Assembly: GCA_965644295.1 (NCBI GenBank) | Contig: CBFFRP010000120.1 | Span: forward strand, 1 to 64,000 | Direction of reading: 5' to 3' | Origin: Paraphysomonas bandaiensis | Taxonomy: Eukaryota; Chrysophyceae | Length of the DNA stretch: 64,000 nt | Shown here: positions 45,701-58,653 of the stretch, piece after piece | How the letters are laid out: the number at the start of each line of letters is the position of its first letter | Position numbering within the stretch: position 1 is the stretch's first letter | Program-made: the position numbers and the translations under genes | The notes under the pieces: model-generated | What the model was told of the DNA's origin: nothing | Seen by the model: only the letters and a program-made list of their open reading frames with translations | Databases searched by the model: none

Positions 45701-48700
45701 CCGAAACCTTTGCATCATCACCGCCATGTATACATGTACACATAAATATACACACACACTACAAGCAATGTATTGTACTGTATATACCATAACATAGCAT
45801 AGCATAGCATAAAGGAAATAGATCATTGACATGACTCAGACAGCCAAGGAATGTATCAACAAGAGAATTCAGAAACTCTAGTCCGAAACCTTTGCATCAT
45901 CACCGCCATGTATACATGTACACATAAATATACACACACACTACAATCAATGTATTGTACTGTATATACCATAACGTAGCATAGCATAGCATAAAGGAAA
46001 TAGATCATTGACATGACTCAGACAGCCAAGGAATGTATCAACAAGAGAATTCAGAAACTCTAGTCCGAAACCTTTGCATCATCACCGCCATGTATACATG
46101 TACATATAAATATACACACACACTACAAGCAATGTATTGTACTGTATATACCATACCATAGCATAGCATAAAGGAAATAGATCATTGACATGACTCAGAC
46201 AGCCAAGGAATGTATCAACAAGAGAATTCAGAAACTCTAGTCCGAAACCTTCGCATCATCACCGCCATGTATACATGTACACATAAATATACACACACAC
46301 TACAAGCAATGTATTGTACTGTATATAGCATAACATAGCATAGCATAGCATAAAGGAAGTAGATCATTGACATGACTCAGACAGCCAAGGAATGTATCAA
46401 CAAGAGAATTCAGAAACTCTAGTCCGAAACCTTCGCATCATCACCGCCATGTATACATGTACACATAAATATACACACACACTACAAGCAATGTATTGTA
46501 CTGTATATAGCATAACATAGCATAGCATAGCATAAAGGAAGTAGATCATTGACATGACTCAGACAGCCAAGGAATGTATCAACAAGAGAATTCAGAAACT
46601 CTAGTCCGAAAATCACCGCCATGTATACATGTACACATAAATATACACACACACTACAAGCAATGTATTGTACTGTATATAGCATAACATAACATAGCAT
46701 AACATAGCATAGCATAAAGGAAATAGATCATTGACATGACTCAGACAGCCAAGGAATGTATCAACAAGAGAATTCAGAAACTCTAGTCCGAAACCTTTGC
46801 ATCATCACCGCCATGTATACATGTACACATAAATATACACACACACTACAAGCAATGTATTGTACTGTATATACCATAACATAGCATAGCATAGCATAAA
46901 GGAAGTAGATCATTGACATGACTCAGACAGCCAAGGAATGTATCAACAAGAGAATTCAGAAACTCTAGTCCGAAACCTTTGCATCATCACCGCCATGTAT
47001 ACATGTACACATAAATATACACACACACTACAAGCAATGTATTGTACTGTATATACCATAACATAGCATAGCATAGCATAAAGGAAATAGATCATTGACA
47101 TGACTCAGACAGCCAAGGAATGTATCAACAAGAGAATTCAGAAACTCTAGTCCGAAACCTTTGCATCATCACCGCCATGGACGTATGTACACATAAGCAT
47201 ACGCACTATATGGCGAATTACACACTGTATTATTCAATTTTCGGACAAATACAAACATTCATTGTTAACTAAATAGACAATCACACCATATCGCGTTTAT
47301 ACTAATGCAATAGTTTAATGTATCGCCAAAATATGCTAGAAACTTCGTGTTTATATCATTTGACACATATATTGGTATCAAATACTAGACACAGAGGTAC
47401 TTGGTTTACTGTATTGTGAGGTGCGTTGTGCTATTTGTGTACCTGTGAACGAAAAATGACGGGTCTTTAGGTGCGGTAAGTTGTACTATCCAATCGACAT
47501 CTGGAATGTCAATTCCTCTGGCAGCAACATCAGTGCAAAACATGACTCCCCCAGATGATGTATGCGCTACAAATTTAGAGTAGAGTGCTTGTCGTTTCTT
47601 TGGAACCATTTTGCCGTGAAGCCCAACTACAAGCATGTCATCCGGAATAAACATTTTCCTTGAAAATGTCAGATTTGGTGCGCCATCTACGACAACATCT
47701 TCAGCATCCTCGTTTTTCTCTTTCATAAGTCGATTAAGAGCTAATGTGAAAAAGTCAACGCAGGCACATGTAGATACAAAAACGATGATTTTGTCGCCTC
47801 GATTTTTCTGTAGGAAAGTGGCCAACGAGTCTAGCCGCTGGTCGTACGGGCTAACAGTAAAATAGCTTTTCAAAGTGGTAGGTATACTTCGACTTGACGA
47901 TATTTGCGAGTCTACAGGTAAAACACATTAGAGCGTTCAGGTAATAATCACACAGTGCGGCGATATATATGTGCCAACCCATACTTCGCCGTTAGATACG
48001 CAAAATACAACACGCACCTTGGTTAGAGTGCTTCACACTTACGGACACCGTGACGGGATTACGCATGCCAGCAACCGCCAGCTCCCTTAATTCTTGCGTC
48101 TGGGTAGCAGAGAACAGGCCAGTACGCCTCTGCTTTGGAAGCATGGATAGGATCTGCAAAATAGTTCATTGTCAGCTGCTGTCGATTGGATGCGAAAAGT
48201 ATACACAACGATTCGAGAACAACAGGTACACCTGATTTATGGTCTGTCTGAACCCCATATCCAACAGCGTGTCAGCTTCATCCAGTACTAATACCTCCAA
48301 TTCCTTTAGTATCAGACTTTTTGAACGATTCATTGTATCCAACACACGCCCTGGTGTTCCTACAACTACCTAAACGTAATATATTTATATACATACAAGG
48401 TGACGAGATATATACAACAATAGGAGCTAAATAGTATTTTATAACGCAAAGATATCAGAAATAGAGCTTACCTGAGCGCCTTTTCGTTCAAAGGAACTCG
48501 ACGAATCCTCCACATCTGTACCACCAATAAACAAAACACACTGTAGATTACTGTAGTGGTCCGATACTTGTGCAAGAACTCTGTAGATTTGAGTCGCCAG
48601 TTCCCTACGCCAACAACAACAAAATTATATCATAGACGTAAAGAAGTGCACTGTCAGAGCAATTTCCAACAACATGTTATGAATATATAACAATATTGGT

Positions 48701-49132
48701 GTCCGCAATGTGAACAATACCAATAGGCAAATCAGGTTCTACCTTGTTGGTGCAATAACTAGAGCGCCAATTTCATATTTTCGAAATGGGTCAACCCTTC
48801 TCTGAAGAATTTCAAACAATGGAACTCCAAATGCAAGTGTTTTCCCACTACCAGTTGTGGCTTGTACACATACATCCTATATATATATAATTATCATCTA
48901 ATAGACACGTATAATATAATAATACAGTAGTAATAACAACTTAATAAATATTCTGTATTAAAAAGCATGTAAATATTGATAATAAAGTATGAAAGATCAC
49001 CTTATGGGCCATAAATAGAGGTATAACTGCGGCTTGGACAGGTGTGGCCTGTTCAAAACCAAATGACTGTATAGCATTTAAAGCAGATAGCGATAAAGCT
49101 GGTGTAAGTTCAGAGAATTTTGGGGCACTCAT
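39730..49132 (-). CDS. DEAD-box rRNA helicase, Spb4/DDX55 family
   Basis: Exons are 49001-49132, 48743-48876, 48472-48604, 48232-48369, 48039-48153, 47443-47911, 40982-41236, 40827-40927, 40438-40695, 40138-40331 and 39730-40020, giving ~739 residues. Motifs appear in order: Q motif ([13 protein letters not shown]), Walker [45 protein letters not shown] and [11 protein letters not shown]. Beyond the core, a DUF4217-like region ([38 protein letters not shown]) and a basic tail identify Spb4/DDX55, which acts in 60S ribosomal subunit assembly in the nucleolus. The intron between exons 6 and 7 is ~6.2 kb, splits motif VI and is filled with satellite DNA. Exon 5 appears to use donor GTGTGA rather than the nearby GTAAGT, because only the former keeps frame. 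Confidence 0.92.
41315..47213. repeat. Intronic satellite array, ~183-bp unit, 32 copies
   Basis: The landmark TCATTGACATGACTCAG occurs 32 times between 41411 and 47092, at spacings of 180-190 bp. Units are nearly identical; most variation is the number of AGCAT/AACAT pentamers within each and single changes such as GGAAATAG/GGAAGTAG. Each unit also holds CCGCCATGTATACATGTACA and one GAATTC. Copy 29 to 30 shows a small deletion near 46608. The array fills the helicase intron 41237-47442 almost end to end. Short frames inside it are artefacts. Confidence 0.97.
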
Positions 49133-50619
49133 ATATTCTCAGAAATTGATATTTAGTTGTGATAGAAGTGTATTGATGTGTGTGTAATGTGCCTATATAT
49201 ATATATATATGTGTGTGTGTATAGTGAGGTGACTATGTATATATATATATATGGACTCATATATATATATAGATTGGTTGGGTGGGAACCTGTTTCAGTT
49301 TATTGAAGAGATGACTGTTAAAGATATGATAATATGGCCACCTTGAGCTAATGATAAAATCAGATATAAAAAGTGCGATAATTATTCAAAAATACCAATT
49401 TTAATAAGTAAAATGTGAAATATCAGTTATTTACAACAGTATTTGACAAAAAAATATAGAAAAGCATTTTTTATATTAATTTTTTACACCATCAAAATCA
49501 GGGTTTTTTGTCCAACACTCTGGAAACCAAGAGACTACTACAATGTACATGATGCGACATGAGCGGCACTTAATTCTAAGAAATTTCAGCAATCAGGAAG
49601 GACTTTACAACTCTACTAAACAACCCTTAGAGAGTGGAACTCAGTGAGAAAGAAGATCATCTGGTGATAGGATGTGTTCCCTCTTCTCCTCAGGTTCAGT
49701 TATCAACAATATACTGTAATATCCCGTGTATATGTTCATACTATATATACACACATCTATCTATACGTGTACTTACATATATACATATATATACATATAG
49801 ACATCATAGAATCTTATAGTTCCTAATAACAAAAAAGATAATACACACTATTCAATGAAACTCATTCATTCGCATAAATACTGTGAACTCATATACAACT
49901 TAGCTTCTGGAGCAGTGCATAAAAGGATAAGAGGATTTGTGCTAGTTAGTTACAGGTAGAAGTCGATCAAGCTTGCTTACTCTTCTCTAACTACTTATAG
50001 GGTGTTGGTTCTTTACGCGTACAGCTAATAATAATAAGACTTACAATATGTAAATTATACGTATGTTATCATATTCGTGTTATGGTGTAATTAGTAATTA
50101 CTGTTTCGGATACTATATGTTAAAATGACCGATTTTTTTACGAGTACTTTAATGCTTTATATTTTCCGACTCAGGGCTTTTGTGCATATACTTGATCATT
50201 GTTGGAAGTGAGCACCTTGAGGAGGATGAGACTCGTTCTTAGTTCTTATTGATTTATATGTGCGGGGTGTATTTTGTTCATGTATTAATCAATTCGATAT
50301 CTATAGGGCTCTATTTTCTTAATTATAAGGAATCATAACATTCGCATCTAAAATATAAATGCATGTCACAAGATAATAATTTCACAGTGAAGCACTTCTA
50401 CACTGTAAGCTAAAATGCATTCAGTTTTGTATCCACTACTCCTACATGGGTCCTAAACACCCACATGACCTTCCTAATATTCAATATACGTGAATAGTTA
50501 AACTATATGCTCCTGCGTCAGAGCATACCAAGGGTAACTTATGAGTTAGTCAATACCGAGATAGAGAAGTCGAAGCCAAGCGTATACATATATTAAAAGA
50601 CAAAAACATACAATAGATT
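49133..50619. other. Intergenic, includes one dispersed-repeat copy
   Basis: TATA- and GT-rich patches occur near 49190-49270, just upstream of the helicase start. The element copy at 49903-50042 is listed separately. No gene was recognised. Confidence 0.5.
49903..50042 (+). repeat. Diverged SINE-like element copy
   Basis: Aligns in order with 9470-9622: AGCTTCTG, GATTTGTGCT, GTTAGTTACAGGTAGAAGTC, then TTTACGCGTACAGCTAATAA and AAGACTTACAATAT. It is older than the other copies and truncated at the same side as 31558-31714. Confidence 0.55.
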
Positions 50620-52409
50620 TCAATGGTCCCAAAAAGACGGTAGACAGTGCTTGCGCTGAAACATTGTAAACTTTTGCGAAATGTTGTACTGTCGTTGAAA
50701 TTCAAGAAGCGCTAAACTAGTATTCGTTTTCTCTGCTATGACAGCATTGTATGCACGCGTCTCTGCATACTTCTTCTTTCCTAACGTTAGTTCCTGTCGA
50801 ACAAGGACGTCTACTGACATTGTTGCACGAACAGTAACATCCAATTTCAAATAACGGAACAGCTCTTGATGAGACACCAAGCCCCCCATATTCTTTACCT
50901 AATGCAGGCGCATAAATTAGAATCATCCATAAAAAATACTGGACATCATATATATGTTGTGAGAGAGAAAACATACGTTATGATAAATCATACTGTCTCT
51001 AATTCTTCTTGTGACGGCGCCAGATTGAGGCCCTTCAAGGACACTTGTACTGATCTTTTCTCCATAATAAGTTTTTCCTTGAGGCAGCACCAGGACTGAT
51101 ATGTTATACAACCATAATACATATCCAAGCAGAACCTACAAAATACATCCATAAATTCGAGAAACATGTAGCATACAGCAGCCAAGTAAAGTTCATACAT
51201 CGTGAGTTCCTTTCCACTCAAGCTGCGCGCTCGTAATCCCATTGGCAACTACCGCTGGCCAAATAGTTTCAATTGCTTTTCTACATAAATCATGGTCACA
51301 GTCTACTACTGCAATAGAAAACAAATGCACAGTACACAGAGCACCATTGCGAAAACATCACACACAATCTAGCGATGCACATGACTACAAAAGGGCAACA
51401 ACAGCAATTTACTCTCAGACTACCTTGATAAAATCGCTGGCATGGCCATTCTAAACTTCTTGTGACACTCCGGAAACTCTCGCATTCTACGGAATTCGCC
51501 TGCCTACAGCACAGTAAAACACATATGACGGCGTATTTGTGTGTTCATGGTACAGGGGCGAATATTGGATCAATATAAAGGAACCATATTTATGCAACAT
51601 CCTGAAATCGTACGAACGTAAAAGCATGCTTCCCACCTTCTCGCTCGACACATAGGCTATGGCATTGGTCGCCGGATTAGTAAATGACAAAAATGACATC
51701 AGCGCATGCGGTCGTATGAGTACATCATCGTCAATAAACACAAACCAGTCAGTGGCATGCAGTGAGATCGCGGTATAGTAGTATCGGATAGCTTCTTGGC
51801 ACCGGCAAGTTGGTCCTAAAAACAGTATTGTGAGCAACTGGTGGTAGAATATTGCAAGTATATACAAAGTAGCACCTACGATAAAACTATACAGTGGAAA
51901 TATACACTAAGATTCTACCAATACACCACGAATAGTGTGCATACACCAGAGAAGTTATATATACATAAGCATGTGTCCATATTGCACTGACTCAATTAGA
52001 CAACGATCACAAAAAGAACATTATGCACACAAAGATATCAACTATAAAACATAAAATAAAGCAATTCATACATACCGATACCATAATATTCTCCAGTACA
52101 GTTAGCAGAAAACAATACTTTAAACTTGGAGCCACTATTAGTGTGACACTGATAGGGAATCATTGCATCCATTGAAGGTGTTTGAGGTCGTTTAGCTATT
52201 AATTTCCGTGTATTCCATTTATTCTTAATTATAAAACAATTCATATCAAGATACTGTTTATCTTCTACATTACGTCCCATAATAAAATATAAGTGAGGGA
52301 ATAGAGCCCCCCATGAGTCAGCTAATGGGATTATACGGTTATGTAATGCTTGTTTATTAGGGGTAGTAGTGGCTAGAATAAAGATTGCAATAGATGTGAT
52401 TGTTAACAT
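50620..52409 (-). CDS. GT31/Fringe-like glycosyltransferase (type II membrane protein)
   Basis: Exons 52076-52409, 51637-51815, 51424-51499, 51199-51308, 50977-51135 and 50620-50898 join to 378 residues. The N-terminus (LTITSIAIFILAT) is a short signal anchor. The core has CQEAIRYYYT, then WFVFIDDDVLIRPHAL, the DDD metal/UDP-sugar motif of β1,3-glycosyltransferases and Fringe. Later come a Cys-rich stretch (ECESFRS, DCDHDLC), HDVLLGYVLWL, matching the conserved ED-x-x-L-G region, and IYHN near the end. By family it would add a sugar from a UDP donor to a glycan in the Golgi lumen; donor and acceptor are unknown. The last ~70 residues have no family match I recognise. Splice sites are all GT–AG and frames agree. 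Confidence 0.8.
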
Positions 52410-53611
52410 TTGTATCTTCTATGAGATGTGAACTTTAATGACAATCCACTGTATGGTAATTGTTACATACATATATACCTACATGATGTGTGTATATATA
52501 CAGTATGTTTATATATATTGGCACACTGTGGGACATAAAAATCTATAATAGGAGAGTTGTGACCAAAATAACGCCTATTTTTAGCTAAGAAAATTGTAGA
52601 AATGTGAAAAAATTAGGCTTGTGTCCACAGCATACAAGAGAGTATCTAAATCTCCGAATATCCTACAATATGTGATAAAAATATGCCATATCCTAATCTA
52701 GTTATCATAAAAATCCCAATATTTATCTTCACAAGAGTAACTGTGAACTGCATGAGATATCACACTTGAACGCTTCAATACACAAGGGACACTATCTTGA
52801 CATTGTGGAGGACCTGATGAATAAAATCAACAGATGCATTCACATCTTGATAAAAACGATCGATATCACCCAGCAGTGTTGGTGAAGAGGACACAGCAAA
52901 CCTGAAGAATCACCTGGAGGGAATTTTAAAAGGTGTAGAGCTATGCTAGCTTTAGCTTGATATGTTCACTGTAATCAACATTGCACGAAGGTAATATAAA
53001 ATATAGGCCCAAATGGTATTCACGAAGAGAAGTATTCACAGCCTCGGTGTTGAGTGTATAAGTATTCTGGCCTTCTTGTTATATATGGAATTTAGCATTT
53101 AGCCTATATCCTATATAGTATATAACTACTGAGTCCATCCACCAAAGGTGTTGGTAGATAGAATGAAAGGTCTCATAGAGATCCTACCGTGTAAAAATGT
53201 AGTCAAAGTAGAATCTACAACTATACTGTTAATACAGGCCGACTCGTACTAGTAAGTAGTAAGTAGTATGACTTCGAACAAAATACTAAGCAAATTGATA
53301 TCTCACTGTTACTGATTAATTTCCTGCTACAAGAATTAAGAGAATACTACTACGACCGATACTGTTACAATCATTACCAGTATGTAGAAATTGAGTTATG
53401 GAGTACAGGTAAATTCGGCATTCAATGCCAAACTTACCTCTATACTTCCGTCTACTCATAAACATAAGTATTCTAACTGCTAAAAAAAATCATGTCGAAC
53501 TAATGTGTTAAAACTAATACAAAAGATTTTCTCAAATCACTGAGCTTCGAGCATGCTGCAAGTGTCAATCAAGCAGTCTGCTGTTCTATGAACATTGTCC
53601 ACACCAAAATA
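52410..53611. other. Intergenic, nothing recognised
   Basis: AT-rich DNA without a supported frame, RNA gene or repeat. Confidence 0.5.
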
Positions 53612-55490
53612 TCACATTTCAGTTTTTGTCTCGTCCATAAATTTCACATCGTCCATAACGATGTCTTTACCTGCTGCAGGAAGATCATGTTCACCCACAG
53701 ACTTTCTACCCCGCTCGGCGTCGTCATGACACGGCTCTGGGGTACATGTGGCAACGCCGCGTACAGAAACTGAGCATTCCGCGGAACCACGCCCAGAATG
53801 GCAGATTCCAACATTCCGTTCAGAGTGATACATATCAGAAGTGCCAATACTCCGTATACCCCGGCATGCTCCATCGAATCTCAATTGTTGCGGTGGCACC
53901 GCAACAATACTTGTGCTACAGTGCATATGGGCCGGCTTGTTGTACTTTCTCAGCACACTCATGAAGCCCGAGGTGTGAAGAGAATAGTGATGCGCAGCAA
54001 TTCTTTCCACGACTGGGTATAACTCTTTTTCGGAGTAGTGGGAATAATACTGCATTGTGGCACTCCACACTGGCTCTCCAACCGTTCTTGTGTACTATAG
54101 AGTGCATACATGACATGACGTATGAATGAAATATAAATATTGCATACTATGTTATCTTGATAAAAACAAATCTTTCATACACTAGGTATAAAATTACTAC
54201 CTGGTGAGTCAGGTGCATGATTGCAGCCGCTACCAAAGACATCCTGAACTGGTTGAAGGAATAGTTCTACCAATTAATATGTCAATATGCCGTTATATAC
54301 ATTGTATCATATCAATATATAAGGAAAAAGTAGACACAAATATAATCAGTCAACTGCGACTGTCAGTGTTTTTACCTGCAGCGTCACATCCAGTAGCATG
54401 CGCGCCAGAGATTCTTCTCTGCGGAACTTTCCTCGTGGCTCGTCATGTGGTTTCTTGTCTCCACCATCAATGCGAGACACCAGGAGTAGACGATTTAAAA
54501 AAAACACTCGGGTGGGACGAACAGTCTCAAAATTGATGCAATCAAGTACCAGCTGCTCCATAGAAATCATATTTTCTCGATTGAAACAGCGATCAGCAAT
54601 GCTAACAAAATCAGCAATAGAGGGGACCTGCAAACGAATAAACTAACATTTCTTGCATCATATCTCATGCGCATAATACCTTAATTTGCTCCAATTTTGC
54701 TGCAAGAAGAATACACGCGCATCCGAGTAGCTGAAACTTACTTCTCGGCACACTTGCACGATTCAAGCAGTCGTCCATAATATGCACTCCCAGACACAAT
54801 GCAGAATGCTCGATCGTAGATGATGTCGCATCAAGTAGCCAGTCCACCAGGGTAGAGTGCATATGAGGGGTGATTTCATTCTGTGTACGCTGAAACACTG
54901 CACGAGTGGCTACCGCAGACAGCACGTATTTGGTCTAAAAGTAATATATATTAATCGATATACAACAATTGTAGTAACAACAATAATATAAAAGCACATT
55001 CAACTACGATATTCCATATCGCTGCGTCATACATATACTAACCTCCATCGAAAAATTGTGTTGGAGTATAGAATGGGAATAGGTTGGATCATACGCGTCT
55101 AAAGAATCAGCATCTACGCATGCGTCGACATCCTTTACTCCTGAAGGAATATGCATCAAATCTCCCGATTTTTGCTTACTTAAAAGTCGTTTTTGAGCCA
55201 TTTTAGTTGGAGGTGGACTGTATATCTTGAATATATCTGAAGCCCATCATAACCACATCGCTTATATGTATACATATGTATATATTCACTACACTCTCAC
55301 CTGATATGATTAACTTCTCTGTCTCCTCTGAATGTATGGCGTTATTGATTTCACACAATCCTCTTTTCTTCCGAATGGAATCGACAGATTGTAATGGCTC
55401 CTATTAACACATGTGATCATATGATATGTATGTCTATGTATGTGTATGTATGTATGTGTATGTATGTATGTATGAACACACCTGTAGCAT
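53612..55490 (-). CDS. A/B-type cyclin
   Basis: Seven exons: 55482-55490, 55301-55400, 55043-55236, 54680-54934, 54376-54627, 54201-54248 and 53612-54094, total 1341 nt and 446 residues. The first coding exon is only nine bases (Met-Leu-Gln). The N-terminus includes KKRGLCEINNAI, reminiscent of the RxALGDIxN motif of B cyclins. The cyclin box starts near PHMHSTLVDWLLDA and includes CLNRASVPRSKFQLLGCAC, LLAAKLEQIK and ADFVSIADRCFNRENMISME. The second cyclin fold is seen in FRMSLVAAAIMHLTHQ and MQYYSHYSEKELYPV. Cyclins of this class activate CDKs in S/M phase. No clear RxxL destruction box was identified at the N-terminus. The ~100-residue C-terminal tail is Cys- and Ser-rich and unlike known cyclins. 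Confidence 0.82.
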
Positions 55491-57300
55491 TAAGCTCACT
55501 GTAAGAGTCAATAGATTACTATTCCCATTAAATCATTTCATTTTTAATGAAATCTATAGAAACTATTATGTGATATAAGTCTCTATATATTACCAAGAGC
55601 TCTGTACATTACTTCCATATATATATATATGCATACATACATACATACATGTAGTGTACATACATATATGTATGTACAGAGCAGCAGTGTATGTACAGCA
55701 GTATGTGTATGTATGGTATGTACTCTATAAGTATGTACGTAGATGCAAGTGGGAACATCTCCCTACCAAAGATTCTATAGTAAGGGTTCCTCCTCCCACC
55801 ACACACTCCTATTAGCCAATAGTTAAGTATTATGATAATATCATTCGTCATAAAGATACAGGAGTATGAGTATGTGAAAAAAACACTTGCTGACAATCGG
55901 TTTAACCCAATAACAGACACACATATACTTTGTAGCAGTATCGTATACTGCTGTACATACGGTGGAAAAATAAGGCTTTTTATATTTTGCTGAATTCGAA
56001 AAATCGGCTTTTTCTAGAGTTTGCTATATTTTTTGTGTGTGCAAAGCAAAGTCGTCTAAATTGGGACAACATTGTGGGTAGTCCTATATTTGCTATATGA
56101 GTCGGAGGGTAGCATTGTGACCAAGAAGCTAATCGAAGACGAACTGGCAGTTGTACTGCATGAATCACTGTGATACACACTATTCTTATACCTGTCATGG
56201 TTAGGAGATGCCTTCAGAAACTCCACTCCCTCTTTGCCGGCCATATGGCATCACACTGCAGCCTCCACAAGACTGCTCTGTGTCTAATTGAGGGCACCTC
56301 AGTGCCTCCTGTTCACAAATGTCTATATGCCTAAGGTCTTGGTATCGCTTCCTAGGAGCAGAACCGTGAGAATTTGTAGCTCATTCATTGCAAATTGTAA
56401 ATGTAGAAAGTGATTATTGAATTTTTGTGTGGATGTAGATGTCAGTTGATATTTTCAAGTACAATATTTGTTATTAAGATATACATTTATGTAACGCAAT
56501 TCTCTCTATTTATTGTGTTTTATTTAGTCCTACTTTTCATCATCTATTACTGTAGTCTATATTCACAATATACAGTGTTTCTGGCAGTATGTATTCACAG
56601 ACACCACTGGGCATTGATGCAGCCCTTTAATGAGTTTTATAGTGTTGTACGACAGAGATAATACTTTCTTACAATTTCATTCTGATTGCGGTTCGTATAA
56701 GCGTGTACACACAAAAGGTATACAATGGCTTGAAATCCCTGCACATACTTGAGTCAGGTTCCTACTCTAGTGGTCTTAAAATTGGCTCTGTGTCCTTCTT
56801 CTTTTGTCAACAGTTCTTTTGAATGTATCCCTTCTTGTTGCATTTAGGATAAAAATGTACAATGTTTTGGTCAATAGATCCTTCAATTGACCCTTAGCTT
56901 GTTCGCACCTATGACATATAGCTACCATCTTATCGAAAGATAAAGCTGTTCCAAGTCAGATTATTCAGGTTCTAATGTTGCTTACAGTTTAGTGTTTTTT
57001 AATGCATCTGTAGGGGATTCACCCAACTCAGCCGCGTTTGCATAATTCAGTTGAGTCGATACTGCTGTATACTATCTCTCCAGGTGAAATTTCACTAATA
57101 TAGTTATATTTTACCACGGGCAAAACGAAGTTTCAAAACTTAGACAAGGGATGATGCCCTTTATTCCTAGTAGATGAAATTGTAGTCTATCCTTGTAATG
57201 TAGCTAGAGTGTATAGCTATTGTAGCTTGCTTGCTGTAAAAAGAAATAGGTGTTCCCTGATTAACATTATGAAAACAAAAGAAACACCAAAATCCTGCTT
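55491..57300. other. Intergenic with TATG repeats and a possible decayed gag
   Basis: CATA/TATG tetranucleotide patches lie at 55616-55720. On the minus strand near 56790-56960 a reading YPKCNKKGYIQKNC resembles a zinc knuckle that lost one Cys and its His, suggesting a dead retrotransposon gag. Nothing intact is present. Confidence 0.4.
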
Positions 57301-57790
57301 TAAAACAATGACATATTGAAAGTCTTATTATTTACCTATAGGCGTTAAAAATCTGCACCAATGTAGTGGCTAGCTGAATGCTAGACAGACTATTTAGACC
57401 TTTATCCATAACTAATCAGCACTCTATTATACTACTATTTTGCGCTACATTAGCTGCTTTTGCGTCGCAAGCACCACGGTGCGACCACTTCCGTCCTTAT
57501 TGTTGATTGTGAGTTTCACCATGATCGTATGTCCCAGGACTCACTGGCGCGTGTTATCAGGGGGTCTCCCCTCTTGGGATGAGATTCCACTGGGCTTTTT
57601 GTGGTGGTACCGGGTTCTGTAGGAAGGTCCTGAGTGTACCGAGTGCTAGGTGTGTGGGCTGAGAGTTGGGTGGGGAGTTGGAATGTGAATGTGAAATGTG
57701 AATGTGGAATGTGAATGTGGCGCTGTCTCAGTGCACTGTTTGGGCCTCGGGCATAGGTAGAGTTGCCGGAGACGGCGTAAAACAATGGCA
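57301..57790 (-). mobile_element. SINE-like dispersed element, type A, longest copy with ~13-bp target duplication
   Basis: The element (57314-57777, 464 bp) is flanked by TAAAACAATGACA at 57301-57313 and TAAAACAATGGCA at 57778-57790, one mismatch. The left end carries the conserved ATATTGAAAGTCTTATTATT; the body matches 9258-9622. Near the other end is a short tandem of GAATGTG(A/G) units (57678-57720). The conserved end is shared by every copy and the opposite end varies, so I take the conserved end as 3'. No coding frame. The source of its replication machinery is unknown. Confidence 0.72.
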
Positions 57791-58653
57791 GTTACGTAAG
57801 GAAGTGATATTTGGACTAGACTAATTTCTGTAATACACCTACAACAAATATACCCCTACCACAAAAGGATACTGAGGGAATAGCAACTGCGAGGTATTGA
57901 AATTCGTACATAAGTGTGTTGATGAATATGAAAAATAGTAGACGCACGAAGCTGCTTGAAGTACAACCCTGAAAGGGCTGGGTGCCATTGCTCCTAATCA
58001 CCTATACCCTATACAGCAACAGAAGTATTGTTTCGAAGTTCAGGTTACGAAGACAGGTCGCTTGCACTTTCAGCATTATGATCTCCTACAGCAGATGAGG
58101 GATGGAAGATGACTTGGAATGTGATGGTGAATGTCTATATTATGAGCATTCTGTTGAATGTTGTGCCCAATTCAGGTCAAAACTTTTTTCGAGATCAATT
58201 AAAATGTATTAATTATTCCGTAGTGAAGGGCTAAAGTGCTGAAACGCCAGTATAAAGTCTAGCAAGAACTGAAAGGAAACAAAGCTTAAATTAATATATA
58301 ATGCTCAATGTCACCACGAATTGAACTAATTGAAAACACCAATATTTATTTATCACTTTATATTAAAAAGTTAACAATGAGTGATATTGATTAAAAAATA
58401 TGTTTATAGCAAAAATGGTAAACCCTCACTAAAGTTGTACAATTCGATCGCAATATGCCATATGTTGCTGAGTGGAAAAATCACTCTAATGAATCAATGA
58501 TAAATGTATCACTGTAGCGCTACGACAGGCTTTTTTAATTCAATGAATAGGAAAATGATACATCTGTGATATGAATACTCATATAACGTCAACATTGCAA
58601 CAAGGGACTTAGTATATATTGCAGCTCGCGTGATCATGATGACATACTCCGAC
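57791..58653. other. Intergenic, downstream of large membrane-protein gene
   Basis: AT-rich DNA; presumed 3' region of the minus-strand gene that ends at 58654. No gene recognised. Confidence 0.45.

Noticed and set aside
46482-46715. Open frame inside the satellite array
   Set aside because: Composed of one repeat unit with AGCAT pentamers ([10 protein letters not shown]); neighbouring near-identical units do not keep it open.
41315-47213. Array considered as a CRISPR-like or tandem gene array
   Set aside because: Whole 183-bp units are repeated with no unique spacers and no conserved frame; it is a satellite in an intron.
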